From assembly GCF_015461835.1 (NCBI RefSeq), contig NZ_JACOPX010000003.1, forward strand, positions 350,572-414,571: DNA of 64,000 nucleotides, given 5' to 3'. Within the stretch, counting starts at the first letter, position 1. Each line of letters starts with the position of its first letter. A program made the translations under genes and the position numbers. The notes beneath the pieces were generated by a model. The model was not told where the DNA came from. It saw only the letters and a list, made by a program, of their open reading frames with translations, and did no database searches. Source of the stretch: Pseudomonas neuropathica (GTDB taxonomy: Bacteria > Pseudomonadota > Gammaproteobacteria > Pseudomonadales > Pseudomonadaceae). Below, one piece after another: positions 51,864 to 61,371 of this stretch.

Positions 51864-52373
51864 TTAGACGGCTACAGCATGCGGCTCGGTGCGGCGCAGT
51901 GCGCGAACCTTGCGCAGCGTATCGGCGCAAGTCCGTGCCGCTTCCTGACCCTTGTGCACAAAGTGTTCGAAGAAGAATTTCTGATGCTCTTCACCAGCAT
52001 GGAAGTGATGCGGCGTCAGGGACACCGAGAACACCGGCACTTCAGTTTCCAGCTGCACTTGCATCAGGCCGCTGACCACCGACTGAGCAACGAATTCGTG
52101 ACGGTAGATGCCGCCGTCCACGACCAGGGCTGCGGCGACGATGCCGGCATAACGACCGGTCTTGGCCAGCAACTTGGCGTGCAGAGGCATTTCAAAAGCG
52201 CCGCCGACTTCGAAGATGTCGATGTCCGATTCCTGATAACCCAAGGCAAGCATTTCGGCGACGAAGCCTTTACGGCTCTGGTCGACGATTTCCTTGTGCC
52301 AGCAGGCCTGAATGAACGCGACGCGCTCGCCGTGAGGGTGTTTGCTTTTGCTGTCGATAGCGGTGGGTTGCAT
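51864..52373 (-). CDS. ribH2: 6,7-dimethyl-8-ribityllumazine synthase, type II
   Basis: 169 residues. The order VAFIQACWHKEIVDQSRKGF, DIFEVGGAFEMPLHAKLLA, GGIYRHEFVAQSV, PVFSVSLTPHHFH is that of the decameric RibH2 lumazine synthases, which differ from the icosahedral RibH1 type. It catalyses the penultimate step of riboflavin synthesis. CAGGAGTCAGAAA precedes the ATG. It is preceded by an FMN riboswitch, so it should be shut off by FMN. It is a single gene; other rib genes are not here. Confidence 0.88.
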   Translation of the reverse strand: MQPTAIDSKSKHPHGERVAFIQACWHKEIVDQSRKGFVAEMLALGYQESDIDIFEVGGAFEMPLHAKLLAKTGRYAGIVAAALVVDGGIYRHEFVAQSVVSGLMQVQLETEVPVFSVSLTPHHFHAGEEHQKFFFEHFVHKGQEAARTCADTLRKVRALRRTEPHAVAV

Positions 52374-52474
52374 TTTCTGACTCCTGTTTGTGTGAAAAAC
52401 AGGGCGTTATGAATCGAAAGGGATTCAAGGGTGCGCACACGCACAACATCGCGCGGACGGCCCTTTGGCGTTAA

Positions 52475-52648
52475 TCCCGTTCTCTCTTCATCCGGACTAT
52501 GACCGTCGGCCCCGGAATCACACCGGGTCTGCTGACCTTGCCACCGCGCACAACCCAAGCTGTGTTCGTCGCCAAGCGCTCGCGGGCTATGCGCATTGCG
52601 CGCAATTACCGCCGGTGGGGAATTGCACCCCGCCCTGAGAACGTTTTT
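52475..52648 (-). promoter_or_regulatory. FMN riboswitch (RFN element)
   Basis: On the minus strand the conserved blocks appear in order: TTCTCAGGGCGGGGTG, CCCCACCGGCGGTAAT, AGCCCGCGAGCG, GGTCAGCAGACCCGGTG, TTCCGGGGCCGACGGT and ATAGTCCGGATGAAGAGAGA. These are the signature of the RFN aptamer. It lies about 100 bp upstream of ribH2. A small TGAATC/GATTCA hairpin follows before the ribosome site; whether control is of transcription or translation is not clear. The rest of 52374-52844 holds the ltaE promoter region only. Confidence 0.93.
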
Positions 52649-52844
52649 GCCGCCCTTTCTCGGGCGGCGCAGCGTTTTTAACACAGATTGTGGCTGTGTG
52701 CATTGCGCCTTTCTGATGATTGCCATCGAATTTTCTGGCGGTTCGAAACGACTTTTCCTTGTGCAAGGGTTGATTAATCCGAGCGATGACCGCAGTAATT
52801 CAACTTCGTAAAGGGATTTCCCCTGCTGATTAGAGGCCAGGTTC

Positions 52845-53849
52845 ATGAGCGTTATCGATCTTCGCAGCGACACCGTCACCCAACCGACTCTCGCCATGCT
52901 CGATGCGATGACCGCAGCGGACACCGGTGATGACGTTTACGGCGAAGATCCGACGGTCAATCGCCTCGAGGCCGAACTGGCCAAGCGATTGGGTTTTGCT
53001 GCCGCGTTGTTCGTACCGACGGGCACCATGAGCAATCTGTTGGGATTGATGGCGCACTGTGAGCGCGGCGACGAATACATCGTTGGCCAGCAGGCGCACA
53101 CCTACAAATATGAGGGCGGTGGCGCGGCGGTGCTGGGCTCGATCCAGCCGCAGCCGCTGGAAGTGCAGGCCGACGGTTCGCTGGATCTGGATCAGGTCGC
53201 GGCGGCGATCAAGCCTGAAGACTTCCATTTCGCCCGGACTCGTCTGCTGGCGCTGGAGAACACCATGCAAGGCAAAGTCCTGCCGCTGGAGTATCTGGCC
53301 CGCGCTCGCCGCTTCACTCAGGACAAAGGCTTGCAACTGCACCTCGACGGCGCGCGACTTTACAACGCGGCAGTCAAGCTGGGCGTCGATGCCCGGGAAA
53401 TCACTCAGTACTTTGATTCGGTGTCGGTGTGCCTGTCCAAAGGCCTTGGCGCGCCGGTGGGCTCAGTGCTTTGTGGCTCCGAGCAGTTGATCGGCAAGGC
53501 TCGTCGCTTGCGCAAAATGGTTGGCGGCGGCATGCGTCAGGCCGGGCTGCTGGCAGCGGCGGGGCTGTATGCGCTGGACCACAATGTTGATCGTCTGGCA
53601 GACGACCATGCCAATGCACAGTTACTGGCCGAGGGCTTGCGTGAAGCAGGTTTCATCGTCGAACCGGTGCAAACCAACATGGTTTATGTGCAAATGGGTG
53701 AAAAAGCTGAAGCGATCAAGGCCTTTGCCGGCGAACGCGGGATCAAGTTGAGCGCCGCCGCGCGCCTGCGTATGGTCACGCACATGGACGTCAATCGCTC
53801 GCAAATCGAGCAAGTGATCGCGACATTCGTCGAGTTTTCGCGCAAGTGA
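52845..53849 (+). CDS. ltaE: Low-specificity L-threonine aldolase
   Basis: 334 residues, fold type I PLP enzyme. [12 protein letters not shown] at the start, [25 protein letters not shown] and the PLP lysine K199 in [12 protein letters not shown]. It splits L-threonine or L-allo-threonine to glycine and acetaldehyde. AGAGGCCAGGTTC precedes the ATG. The order ltaE-alaS-lysC-rsmA is conserved in the genus. Confidence 0.9.
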   Translation: MSVIDLRSDTVTQPTLAMLDAMTAADTGDDVYGEDPTVNRLEAELAKRLGFAAALFVPTGTMSNLLGLMAHCERGDEYIVGQQAHTYKYEGGGAAVLGSIQPQPLEVQADGSLDLDQVAAAIKPEDFHFARTRLLALENTMQGKVLPLEYLARARRFTQDKGLQLHLDGARLYNAAVKLGVDAREITQYFDSVSVCLSKGLGAPVGSVLCGSEQLIGKARRLRKMVGGGMRQAGLLAAAGLYALDHNVDRLADDHANAQLLAEGLREAGFIVEPVQTNMVYVQMGEKAEAIKAFAGERGIKLSAAARLRMVTHMDVNRSQIEQVIATFVEFSRK

Positions 53850-53995
53850 CAGCGTTAGCCGTCCAATTGACCGTTTCTATCGTATAAACACGCTGTACCC
53901 CGCGCGCAGGGCCGATATAATGCGGCCCTTTGCCGTCGCTTCGTCTGTTGACGTTTCGAACAGGCCTTTGGCCGCAGCCTCCGTGGAAGAACCTA

Positions 53996-56614
53996 ATGAA
54001 AAGCGCAGAAATCCGTGAAGCCTTCCTTCGCTTCTTCGAAGAGCAAGGCCACACCCGTGTAGCCTCCAGCTCTTTGATTCCGGGCAACGACCCAACCCTG
54101 CTGTTCACTAACGCGGGGATGAACCAGTTCAAGGACTGCTTCCTGGGCCAGGAAAAACGTGCGTACACCCGCGCGACCAGCAGCCAGAAATGCGTGCGTG
54201 CCGGTGGCAAGAACAGCGACCTGGAAAACGTCGGTTATACCGCTCGTCACCACACATTCTTCGAAATGCTCGGTAACTTCAGCTTCGGCGACTATTTCAA
54301 GCACGACGCGATTACCTTTGCCTGGACCTTCCTGACCGGCGTTCTGAAACTGCCGAAGGAAAAACTCTGGGTCACTGTCTACGCCTCCGACGACGAAGCG
54401 TACGACATCTGGACCAAAGAAATCGGTGTGCCGGTCGAGCGCATGATCCGCATCGGCGACAACAAAGGCGCGCCTTACGCCTCCGACAACTTCTGGACCA
54501 TGGGCGATACCGGCCCGTGCGGCCCATGCACCGAGATTTTCTACGATCACGGCGACCACATCTGGGGCGGCCCACCGGGCTCGCCGGAAGAAGACGGCGA
54601 CCGTTACATCGAGATCTGGAACAACGTGTTCATGCAGTTCAACCGCACCGCCGATGGCGTGTTGCATCCGTTGCCAGCGCCGTCGGTCGACACCGGCATG
54701 GGCCTGGAGCGGATCAGTGCGGTGATGCAGCACGTCAATTCCAACTACGACATTGACCTGTTCAAGAACCTGCTGAAGGCCTCGGCTGAAGCCATTGGTT
54801 GCGAAAATGGCGATCAGTCGTCGCTCAAGGTTGTTTCCGACCATATCCGTTCGTGCGGCTTCCTGATTGCTGACGGCGTGCTGCCGTCCAACGAAGGTCG
54901 CGGTTATGTGCTGCGCCGGATCATCCGTCGTGCTTGCCGTCACGGCAACAAGCTGGGCGCCACCGGCAGCTTCTTCTACAAGATCGTTGCCGCGCTGGTT
55001 GCTGAAATGGGCGAAGCGTTCCCGGAACTGAAGAAGCAACAGAGCAACATCGAGCGTGTACTCAAGGCTGAAGAGGAGCAGTTCTCCAAAACGCTGGAGC
55101 ACGGCCTGAAAATCCTCGAGCAGGATCTGCTGGAACTCAAAGGCACCGTGGTGCCGGGCGACGTGGTGTTCAAACTCTACGACACCTACGGTTTCCCGAT
55201 GGACCTGACCGCCGACATCGCCCGTGAGCGCAGCCTGACTGTCGACGAAGCCGGTTTCGAACGTGAAATGGAAGCCCAGCGTGTGCGTGCGCGTTCGGCC
55301 AGCTCGTTCGGTCTGGACTACAACACCCTGGTCAAGGTTGATGTCGCCACCGAGTTCACCGGCTACAAAGACACCAGCGGTTCGGCAAAAATTGTCGCTA
55401 TCTATAAAGATGGCCAGTCGGTCGACGTCTTGAATGAAGGCGAAGAGGCGGTGATCGTTCTGAATCAGACGCCGTTCTACGCAGAATCCGGCGGCCAGAT
55501 CGGCGACTGCGGTTTCCTGCAGGCAGGTAACGCGCGTTTCGACGTACGTGACACCACCAAGACCGGCGGCGCCTTCCTGCACCACGGCGTGCTGGACTCG
55601 GGCAGCCTGACCATTGGCGCGCCAGTGGAAACTCACGTCGACGCCGAAGTGCGTCACGCCACTTCGCTGAACCACTCGGCCACGCACTTGCTGCACGCTG
55701 CATTGCGTCAGGTACTGGGCGAGCACGTTCAGCAGAAAGGTTCGTTGGTGGATAGCCAGCGTCTGCGTTTCGACTTCAGCCACTTTGAAGCGATCAAGCC
55801 GGAACAGATCAAAGCGCTGGAAGATATCGTCAATGCGGAGATCCGTAAGAACTCCGCGGTTGAAACCGAAGAAACCGACATCGAAACCGCGAAGAACAAA
55901 GGCGCCATGGCGCTGTTCGGCGAGAAGTATGGCGACAACGTGCGCGTGCTGAGCATGGGCGGCGATTTCTCCGTCGAGCTGTGTGGCGGTATCCACGCCA
56001 ACCGTACCGGCGACATCGGCCTGCTGAAAATCATCAGCGAAGGCGGTGTGGCATCGGGCGTGCGTCGTATCGAGGCAGTCACCGGTGCGCAAGCACTGGC
56101 CTACTTGAATGCGGCAGAAGAACAACTCAAGGAAGCGGCCAGCCTGGTCAAGGGCAGCCGCGACAACCTGATCGACAAGCTGTCGGCTGTGCTGGAGCGC
56201 AACCGCCAACTGGAGAAGCAGCTGGAGCAGTTGCAGGCCAAGGCTGCCAGTGCCGCGGGCGACGATCTGTCGAACTCGGCAGTGGACGTCAAGGGTGTGA
56301 AGGTTCTGGCCGCACGTCTGGATGGTCAGGACGGCAAGGCGCTGCTGGCGCTGGTTGATCAGCTGAAAAACAAACTCGGCCGCGCAGTGATCCTGCTCGG
56401 CAGTGTCCATGAGGAAAAGGTCGTACTGGTTGCAGGCGTAACCAAGGACCTGACTGGCCAACTCAAAGCCGGTGATTTGATGAAGCAGGCTGCTGCGGCA
56501 GTGGGCGGGAAGGGCGGTGGTCGTCCGGACATGGCGCAGGGCGGCGGTATCGACGCCGGCGCACTGGATGGCGCACTGGCGCTGACCGTTCCATTCGTCG
56601 AGCAGGGTTTATAA
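53996..56614 (+). CDS. alaS: Alanyl-tRNA synthetase
   Basis: 872 residues, the usual length. The class II catalytic core has [15 protein letters not shown] and [18 protein letters not shown]. The editing domain has HSATH (HxxxH) and [10 protein letters not shown] (CxxxH), followed by a coiled coil and the C-Ala domain ([15 protein letters not shown]). It charges tRNA-Ala in the cytosol. The ATG at 53996 follows GGAAGAACCTA; an upstream in-frame ATG lies in the leader. Confidence 0.96.
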   Translation: MKSAEIREAFLRFFEEQGHTRVASSSLIPGNDPTLLFTNAGMNQFKDCFLGQEKRAYTRATSSQKCVRAGGKNSDLENVGYTARHHTFFEMLGNFSFGDYFKHDAITFAWTFLTGVLKLPKEKLWVTVYASDDEAYDIWTKEIGVPVERMIRIGDNKGAPYASDNFWTMGDTGPCGPCTEIFYDHGDHIWGGPPGSPEEDGDRYIEIWNNVFMQFNRTADGVLHPLPAPSVDTGMGLERISAVMQHVNSNYDIDLFKNLLKASAEAIGCENGDQSSLKVVSDHIRSCGFLIADGVLPSNEGRGYVLRRIIRRACRHGNKLGATGSFFYKIVAALVAEMGEAFPELKKQQSNIERVLKAEEEQFSKTLEHGLKILEQDLLELKGTVVPGDVVFKLYDTYGFPMDLTADIARERSLTVDEAGFEREMEAQRVRARSASSFGLDYNTLVKVDVATEFTGYKDTSGSAKIVAIYKDGQSVDVLNEGEEAVIVLNQTPFYAESGGQIGDCGFLQAGNARFDVRDTTKTGGAFLHHGVLDSGSLTIGAPVETHVDAEVRHATSLNHSATHLLHAALRQVLGEHVQQKGSLVDSQRLRFDFSHFEAIKPEQIKALEDIVNAEIRKNSAVETEETDIETAKNKGAMALFGEKYGDNVRVLSMGGDFSVELCGGIHANRTGDIGLLKIISEGGVASGVRRIEAVTGAQALAYLNAAEEQLKEAASLVKGSRDNLIDKLSAVLERNRQLEKQLEQLQAKAASAAGDDLSNSAVDVKGVKVLAARLDGQDGKALLALVDQLKNKLGRAVILLGSVHEEKVVLVAGVTKDLTGQLKAGDLMKQAAAAVGGKGGGRPDMAQGGGIDAGALDGALALTVPFVEQGL

Positions 56615-56626
56615 GGCAGTCCGCCC

Positions 56627-56649
56627 GGCCCGCAGTCTAGTGGCGGGCC
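56627..56649 (+). terminator. GC-rich hairpin between alaS and lysC
   Basis: GGCCCGC-CAGTCTAGT-GCGGGCC-type stem just after alaS, without a T tract; a partial terminator or processing site is possible. Confidence 0.4.
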
Positions 56650-56704
56650 CGGCGGCTGTTCGAGTGATTATTGGGCGCCCTTCATGGGCAGAGGCGGCTT
56701 TGAA

Positions 56705-57946
56705 ATGGCTTTGATCGTACAGAAATTTGGAGGCACCTCGGTCGGTACTGTCGAGAGAATCGAGCAGGTCGCCGACAAGGTTAAGAAATTCCGCGATGCC
56801 GGCGATGACCTGGTGGTTGTGCTGTCTGCAATGAGCGGCGAAACCAACCGTCTGATCGATCTGGCCAAACAAATCAGTGGCGACACTCAACCGGTTCCGC
56901 GTGAACTGGATGTGATCGTTTCCACTGGTGAGCAGGTGACGATTGCCCTGTTGGCCATGGCGCTGATCAAGCGCGGCGTGCCGGCGGTGTCGTACACCGG
57001 TAATCAGGTGCGGATCCTGACGGACAGTGCGCACAATAAAGCGCGTATCTTGCAGATTGATGACCAGAAGATTCGTGGTGATCTGAAAGCCGGTCGCGTT
57101 GTCGTTGTCGCCGGTTTCCAGGGCGTCGACGAGCACGGCAACATCACCACTCTCGGTCGTGGCGGTTCCGACACTACCGGTGTGGCACTGGCTGCCGCGT
57201 TGAAGGCTGACGAGTGCCAGATCTACACCGACGTTGATGGTGTTTACACCACCGACCCACGTGTTGTGCCAGTCGCTCAACGTCTCGACAAGATTACCTT
57301 TGAAGAGATGCTGGAAATGGCCAGCCTCGGTTCCAAGGTGCTGCAGATCCGTGCGGTGGAATTCGCCGGCAAGTACAACGTTCCGCTGCGCGTACTGCAC
57401 AGCTTCAAGGAGGGTCCGGGCACCCTCATTACTATTGATGAAGAGGAAACCATGGAACAGCCGATCATTTCCGGCATCGCTTTCAACCGCGATGAAGCCA
57501 AGCTGACCATCCGTGGTGTGCCAGACACCCCGGGCGTGGCGTTCAAGATTCTCGGCCCGATCAGTGCCGCGAACATCGAAGTCGACATGATCGTGCAGAA
57601 CGTAGCGCACGATAACACCACCGACTTCACCTTCACCGTGCACCGCAACGACTACCAGGCCGCACAGACCGTGCTGGAAAACACCGCTCGCGAGATCGGT
57701 GCCCGTGAAGTAGTTGGCGACACCAAGATTGCCAAGGTTTCGATCGTCGGCGTCGGCATGCGTTCCCACGCAGGCGTGGCCAGCCGCATGTTTGAATCCC
57801 TGGCGAAAGAAAGCATCAACATCCAGATGATCTCGACCTCGGAAATCAAGGTTTCCGTGGTGATTGAAGAGAAGTACCTGGAACTGGCCGTGCGCGCCCT
57901 GCACACGGCTTTCGAACTGGATGCTCCGGCCCGCCAGGGCGAGTAA
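56705..57946 (+). CDS. lysC: Aspartate kinase, class II (alpha/beta type)
   Basis: 413 residues. The kinase domain starts MALIVQKFGGTSVG and contains GRGGSDTTGVALAAALKAD, followed by two ACT domains in the C-terminal part (ISGIAFNRDEAKLTI; VSIVGVGMRSHAGVASRMF). It phosphorylates aspartate, the first step toward lysine, threonine and methionine, and the ACT domains sense lysine/threonine. An internal in-frame ATG at 57452 with GAGGAAACC before it could give a beta subunit of 164 residues. AGAGGCGGCTTTGAA precedes the main ATG. A strong terminator follows. Confidence 0.95.
   Translation: MALIVQKFGGTSVGTVERIEQVADKVKKFRDAGDDLVVVLSAMSGETNRLIDLAKQISGDTQPVPRELDVIVSTGEQVTIALLAMALIKRGVPAVSYTGNQVRILTDSAHNKARILQIDDQKIRGDLKAGRVVVVAGFQGVDEHGNITTLGRGGSDTTGVALAAALKADECQIYTDVDGVYTTDPRVVPVAQRLDKITFEEMLEMASLGSKVLQIRAVEFAGKYNVPLRVLHSFKEGPGTLITIDEEETMEQPIISGIAFNRDEAKLTIRGVPDTPGVAFKILGPISAANIEVDMIVQNVAHDNTTDFTFTVHRNDYQAAQTVLENTAREIGAREVVGDTKIAKVSIVGVGMRSHAGVASRMFESLAKESINIQMISTSEIKVSVVIEEKYLELAVRALHTAFELDAPARQGE
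57441..57454 (+). promoter_or_regulatory. Internal ribosome site and start for a LysC beta subunit
   Basis: GAGGAAACC directly before ATG 57452-57454, in frame with lysC at codon 250, at the boundary between the kinase and ACT domains. Known class II aspartokinases use such an internal start. Confidence 0.55.
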
Positions 57947-57960
57947 TTCCGTTTCTTGAA

Positions 57961-57991
57961 GGGCGCGGTCTGACCGCGCCCTTTATTTTTT
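57961..57991 (+). terminator. lysC terminator
   Basis: GGGCGCGGTC-T-GACCGCGCCC followed by TTTATTTTTT. Confidence 0.92.
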
Positions 57992-58133
57992 GAATGGCGC
58001 GAGCCCTGAACTGTTCTTTTGCTCGCGCTGGTCAATACTCAGGCATGTAGGGCTACGATCGCTCCGGTTGTAGGTCGGGTGCCTTTTTTTTGCAGACTGT
58101 TGTCCCTGAACTGAATTGCGTAAGGAGAAAGGT

Positions 58134-58322
58134 ATGCTGATTCTGACTCGTCGGTGCGCAGAAAGCCTGATTATCGGTGATGGCGAAATCACCGTGACCG
58201 TGCTCGGCGTTAAAGGAAACCAAGTGCGTATCGGCGTCAACGCCCCGAAAGAGGTTGCCGTGCACCGTGAGGAAATTTACCTGCGTATAAAGAAAGAGAA
58301 GGACGAAGAACCAAGCCATTAA
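58134..58322 (+). CDS. rsmA: Carbon storage regulator RsmA/CsrA
   Basis: 62 residues, CsrA family RNA-binding dimer: [34 protein letters not shown] and [11 protein letters not shown], ending DEEPSH. It binds GGA motifs in mRNA leaders and is titrated by the RsmX/Y/Z RNAs under GacA control. The sequence matches the RsmA paralogue and not RsmE. AAGGAGAAAGGT is a strong ribosome site. It is followed by the tRNA-Ser gene. Confidence 0.96.
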   Translation: MLILTRRCAESLIIGDGEITVTVLGVKGNQVRIGVNAPKEVAVHREEIYLRIKKEKDEEPSH

Positions 58323-58384
58323 TTTTTATCGATTTTTATGTTTGCAAACGGGGAAAAGGTTGGTTAAGATACGCCCCGTGTTGC

Positions 58385-58475
58385 GGAGAGCTGGCCGAGT
58401 GGCCGAAGGCGCTCCCCTGCTAAGGGAGTACACCTCAAAAGGGTGTCGGGGGTTCGAATCCCCCGTTCTCCGCCA
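58385..58475 (+). tRNA. tRNA-Ser(GCT)
   Basis: 91 nt with a long variable arm typical of serine tRNA, anticodon GCT at 58419-58421, T-loop GGTTCGAATCC and a genome-encoded CCA end. A -10 like TAAGAT lies about 30 bp upstream. Confidence 0.96.
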
Positions 58476-58582
58476 TTATTTGCTTAGTACGTTGTAATCT
58501 GGCTTTTTCTGTAAGTTGTTGAAATTAATAGAAAAAGTGGTTGGAATAGAGATTAGACGGGCTATAATGCGGCGCAACAAAT

Positions 58583-58659
58583 GCACTCGTAGCTCAGCTG
58601 GATAGAGTACTCGGCTACGAACCGAGCGGTCACAGGTTCGAATCCTGTCGAGTGCACCA
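58583..58659 (+). tRNA. tRNA-Arg(ACG), copy 1
   Basis: 77 nt, acceptor GCACTCG/CGAGTGC, anticodon ACG at 58617-58619 (A34 is modified to inosine), CCA encoded. TATAAT near 58562 with an upstream TTGGAA forms its promoter. Confidence 0.97.
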
Positions 58660-58731
58660 TTTAAGAGTTAGTTACAGCAATGTAAATGACTCGGCTTCAA
58701 CCAGGTGTGATCTGGTCTAACAAACACAAAT

Positions 58732-58808
58732 GCACTCGTAGCTCAGCTGGATAGAGTACTCGGCTACGAACCGAGCGGTCACAGGTTCGAATCCTGTCGA
58801 GTGCACCA
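58732..58808 (+). tRNA. tRNA-Arg(ACG), copy 2
   Basis: Identical to copy 1. The 72-bp spacer between them is nearly the same as the next spacer, which shows tandem duplication. Confidence 0.97.
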
Positions 58809-58879
58809 TTTAAGAGTTAGTTGCAGCAATGTGAATAACTTGGTTTCAGCCAGTTGTGGTCTGGTCTAAAAACACAAAT

Positions 58880-58956
58880 GCACTCGTAGCTCAGCTGGAT
58901 AGAGTACTCGGCTACGAACCGAGCGGTCACAGGTTCGAATCCTGTCGAGTGCACCA
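58880..58956 (+). tRNA. tRNA-Arg(ACG), copy 3
   Basis: Identical to copies 1 and 2. It is followed by a rho-independent terminator that ends the tRNA transcript. Confidence 0.97.
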
Positions 58957-58962
58957 TATACC

Positions 58963-58991
58963 AAAAAGCCCGCGTTTAACGCGGGCTTTTT
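58963..58991. terminator. Bidirectional terminator after the tRNA-Arg array
   Basis: AAAAAGCCCGCG-TTTAA-CGCGGGCTTTTT. The loop carries the TAA stop codon of the convergent minus-strand gene at 58976. Confidence 0.9.
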
Positions 58992-59494
58992 GCTGTCCGG
59001 GATTCGGCTTTTGCTTTCACGCATCCTCGCTCGTCAAAATCAATTTGAGCCGAACGTCCTCGCTTGAGGTCGTATCGATAGCTCGTCGTCGATGTTCGGA
59101 TATTTACCTTGTCCGGTTTACCTAGCGCGCTCTCGACATCTTGTTGGCTCATGCCGGCAATGACGCGGCGATTGATGATCGCTTCGCGACGTTGCCTGGC
59201 GTCGATCAGGTTTCCGCATCTGTCTTCAGCGTGACCAACAATCCCCAGTGCTCGAGTTTTTGTTGTTCTCCCGGATATTTCCTCATGGTTGTGTTCCGGC
59301 ATCACAGCCACGACTGATCCGGGGGAATAGGGGTGAACTTCCTGTGCTGAGCGCCGCTCGCCGTGCGCACAACTCATCGAGGTGAAGGTGATGCTGCCAT
59401 CATCGGCTTCGCAACGATGCAGTGTGAGGGCGGCTCCGCTAGGCGGCACGCAGAGCAGGCTGGCGAGTACAAGGTGAGGTGTTTTCAAGGGCAT
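58976..59494 (-). CDS. Exported DUF4124/SmpA-like small protein
   Basis: 172 residues. A signal peptide (about 1-22) is followed by a DUF4124-like Cys-containing segment (LTLHRCEADDGSITFTSMSC) and a C-terminal BamE/SmpA-like motif (INRRVIAGMSQQDVESALGKPDKV, then YRYDLKRGRSAQIDF). It is probably periplasmic; the role is unknown. It ends inside the tRNA terminator. I start at MPLKTPHLVL with GGACGTCGA-type upstream bases; a longer in-frame start is less likely. Confidence 0.68.
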   Translation of the reverse strand: MPLKTPHLVLASLLCVPPSGAALTLHRCEADDGSITFTSMSCAHGERRSAQEVHPYSPGSVVAVMPEHNHEEISGRTTKTRALGIVGHAEDRCGNLIDARQRREAIINRRVIAGMSQQDVESALGKPDKVNIRTSTTSYRYDLKRGRSAQIDFDERGCVKAKAESRTAKSPR

Positions 59495-59814
59495 TCGACG
59501 TCCTCCATGACGATCTATGCTCAAGGGTAGTCGCTACATTTTTCAGTGTCGGTGTGTTTTCTTTTCAGAATGAGTCGTCGCATAGCAAGGATCAGGACAG
59601 TGCTCAGGTTTGTTTCGCAAGCGCTTGTTTCGCCCGCGATTTTTTAACGTTTTAAACCGTCAGGCGGTGTATCATTGCGCCCGTCAGCCCCGCCGGGGCT
59701 TATGGAAAAATTCCATGGACTTACCCAGTAGTTACTCAGTACCCCGTTTCACCAATCATGAATTGACTGATTGATTCTTCCGGCGTGCCCCGCTGCTGGG
59801 AGTGGAGTTCGCCT
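59495..59814 (+). other. Intergenic region and leader of mgtE
   Basis: 320 bp between divergent genes. A CAGCCCCGCCGGGGCT hairpin lies near 59684-59700. A nine-codon frame (MEKFHGLTQ, 59702-59731) follows it but has no strong support as a peptide. No known Mg2+ riboswitch pattern was recognised. Confidence 0.5.
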
Positions 59815-61257
59815 ATGTCTGAAATCGAAGTAAAGAAAACGCAAGAAAGCCTGCAGGATCGCCTGGCTCAGGTCGTCGAGCTGCTGCAGCGTCAACGGGT
59901 CGTTGAAGACCTGACTCATCGCCAGGAAGGCGCGCATCACGATCGCGTAGAAAATCTGGTTCACCGGCAAAATCTCGTCGAGCTGCAACGCAAGCTCGAT
60001 GATCTGCACTCCGCCGACGTCGCCTATATCCTTGAAGCCTTGCCACTGGACGACCGTCTGACGCTTTGGCAATTGGTCAAGGCTGATCGCGACGGCGACA
60101 TTCTTCTCGAAGTATCCGACTCCGTTCGTGAAACGCTGATCGCCGACATGGACGATCACGAGCTCCTGGCCGCTGCCAAGGACATGGATGCAGACGAACT
60201 TGCTGACCTGGCTTCCGAGCTGCCGCGAGACGTTGTCCATGAGCTGATGGAGAGCCTGGATAACCAGCAGCGTGAGCGCGTGCGTTCGGCCTTGTCCTAC
60301 GACGAGGAGCAGGTTGGTGCGTTGATGGACTTCGAGATGGTGACTATCCGTGAGGATGTCAGTCTCGAAGTCGTTCTGCGCTATCTGCGTCGCCTTAAAG
60401 AGCTTCCGGGCCATACCGATAAACTGTTCGTGGTCGATTACGACGGTGTGCTCAAAGGCGTGCTGCCGATCAAGCGCCTTTTGGTTAATGATCCGGACAA
60501 ACAAGTAGCCGAGGTGATGGCTAGCGACCCGGTGAGTTTTCACCCGGACGAAGATGCCTACGACGCCGCGCAGGCGTTCGAGCGTTACGACTTGATCTCG
60601 GCTCCGGTCGTCGACAAGAACGGCAAGTTGATCGGTCGTCTGACCATCGATGAAATGGTCGACCTGATTCGTGAAGAAAGCGAGAACGAAGTTCTCAACA
60701 TGGCGGGTCTGCGTGAAGAGGAAGACATCTTCGCGTCGGTCTGGAAGTCGCTTCGTAACCGTTGGGCATGGCTGGCGATCAACTTGATCACTGCGTTTGT
60801 CGCATCGCGGGTGATCGGTCTGTTCGAGGGCTCGATCGAGAAACTGGTGGCGCTCGCTGCACTGATGCCGATCGTGGCTGGCATTGGCGGTAATTCCGGT
60901 AACCAGACGATCACCATGATCGTTCGCGCCATGGCACTCGATCAGGTAAGCACCGGCAATACTTCGCGCCTGATGCGCAAGGAATTGGCCGTAGGCTTGA
61001 TCAATGGCCTTGTCTGGGGCGGTGTGATTGGTGTCGTTGCTTATCTTCTTTACGGAAGTTGGTCGTTGGGTGTGGTGATGACCGCGGCAATGACTCTCAA
61101 CCTGTTGCTGGCTGCGTTGATGGGGGTATTGATCCCTATGACCTTGGCGAAGATGGGGCGAGACCCTGCGATGGGGGCTAGCGTGATGATTACTGCGATG
61201 ACTGACAGCGGTGGCTTCTTCATCTTCCTCGGGCTGGCGACAATATTCCTGCTCTGA
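59815..61257 (+). CDS. mgtE: Magnesium transporter MgtE
   Basis: 480 residues. An acidic N domain with MgtE_N helices (DDLHSADVAYILEALPLDDR, DMDADELADLASELPRD), a CBS pair (DKLFVVDYDGVLKGVLPI; SAPVVDKNGKLIGRLTI), a plug helix and five C-terminal membrane helices with PIVAGIGGNSGNQ and DSGGFFIFLGLA. It is a homodimeric Mg2+ channel gated by cytosolic Mg2+. GGAGTGGAGTTCGCCT precedes the ATG. Confidence 0.93.
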   Translation: MSEIEVKKTQESLQDRLAQVVELLQRQRVVEDLTHRQEGAHHDRVENLVHRQNLVELQRKLDDLHSADVAYILEALPLDDRLTLWQLVKADRDGDILLEVSDSVRETLIADMDDHELLAAAKDMDADELADLASELPRDVVHELMESLDNQQRERVRSALSYDEEQVGALMDFEMVTIREDVSLEVVLRYLRRLKELPGHTDKLFVVDYDGVLKGVLPIKRLLVNDPDKQVAEVMASDPVSFHPDEDAYDAAQAFERYDLISAPVVDKNGKLIGRLTIDEMVDLIREESENEVLNMAGLREEEDIFASVWKSLRNRWAWLAINLITAFVASRVIGLFEGSIEKLVALAALMPIVAGIGGNSGNQTITMIVRAMALDQVSTGNTSRLMRKELAVGLINGLVWGGVIGVVAYLLYGSWSLGVVMTAAMTLNLLLAALMGVLIPMTLAKMGRDPAMGASVMITAMTDSGGFFIFLGLATIFLL

Positions 61258-61273
61258 TCAGCTACAGCGAAAC

Positions 61274-61301
61274 AGCCCGCCTATCTGGTGGGCTTTTTTT
61301 T
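61274..61301 (+). terminator. mgtE terminator
   Basis: AGCCCGCC-TATCT-GGTGGGCT followed by eight T. Confidence 0.9.
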
Positions 61302-61326
61302 GCTTGGGAAAACTCAAAATCCGCGC

Positions 61327-61354
61327 AAAAAAAAGCCAGCAATTATGCTGGCTT
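61327..61354 (-). terminator. amrZ terminator
   Basis: AAGCCAGC-AATTAT-GCTGGCTT with an A run that reads as a T tract on the minus strand, 18 bp after the amrZ stop codon. Confidence 0.88.
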
Positions 61355-61371
61355 GAGATGTTCGTTATGGC

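Noticed and set aside
53993..56461. 822-codon open frame antisense to alaS
   Set aside because: alaS is certain; the antisense frame has no ribosome site or recognisable domain.
58583..58956. Regular repeats that might look like a CRISPR array
   Set aside because: The repeats are complete tRNA-Arg genes with near-identical spacers.
59702..59731. Nine-codon leader peptide (MEKFHGLTQ) before mgtE
   Set aside because: Weak ribosome site, no proline-rich or regulatory codons and no clear alternative hairpins.
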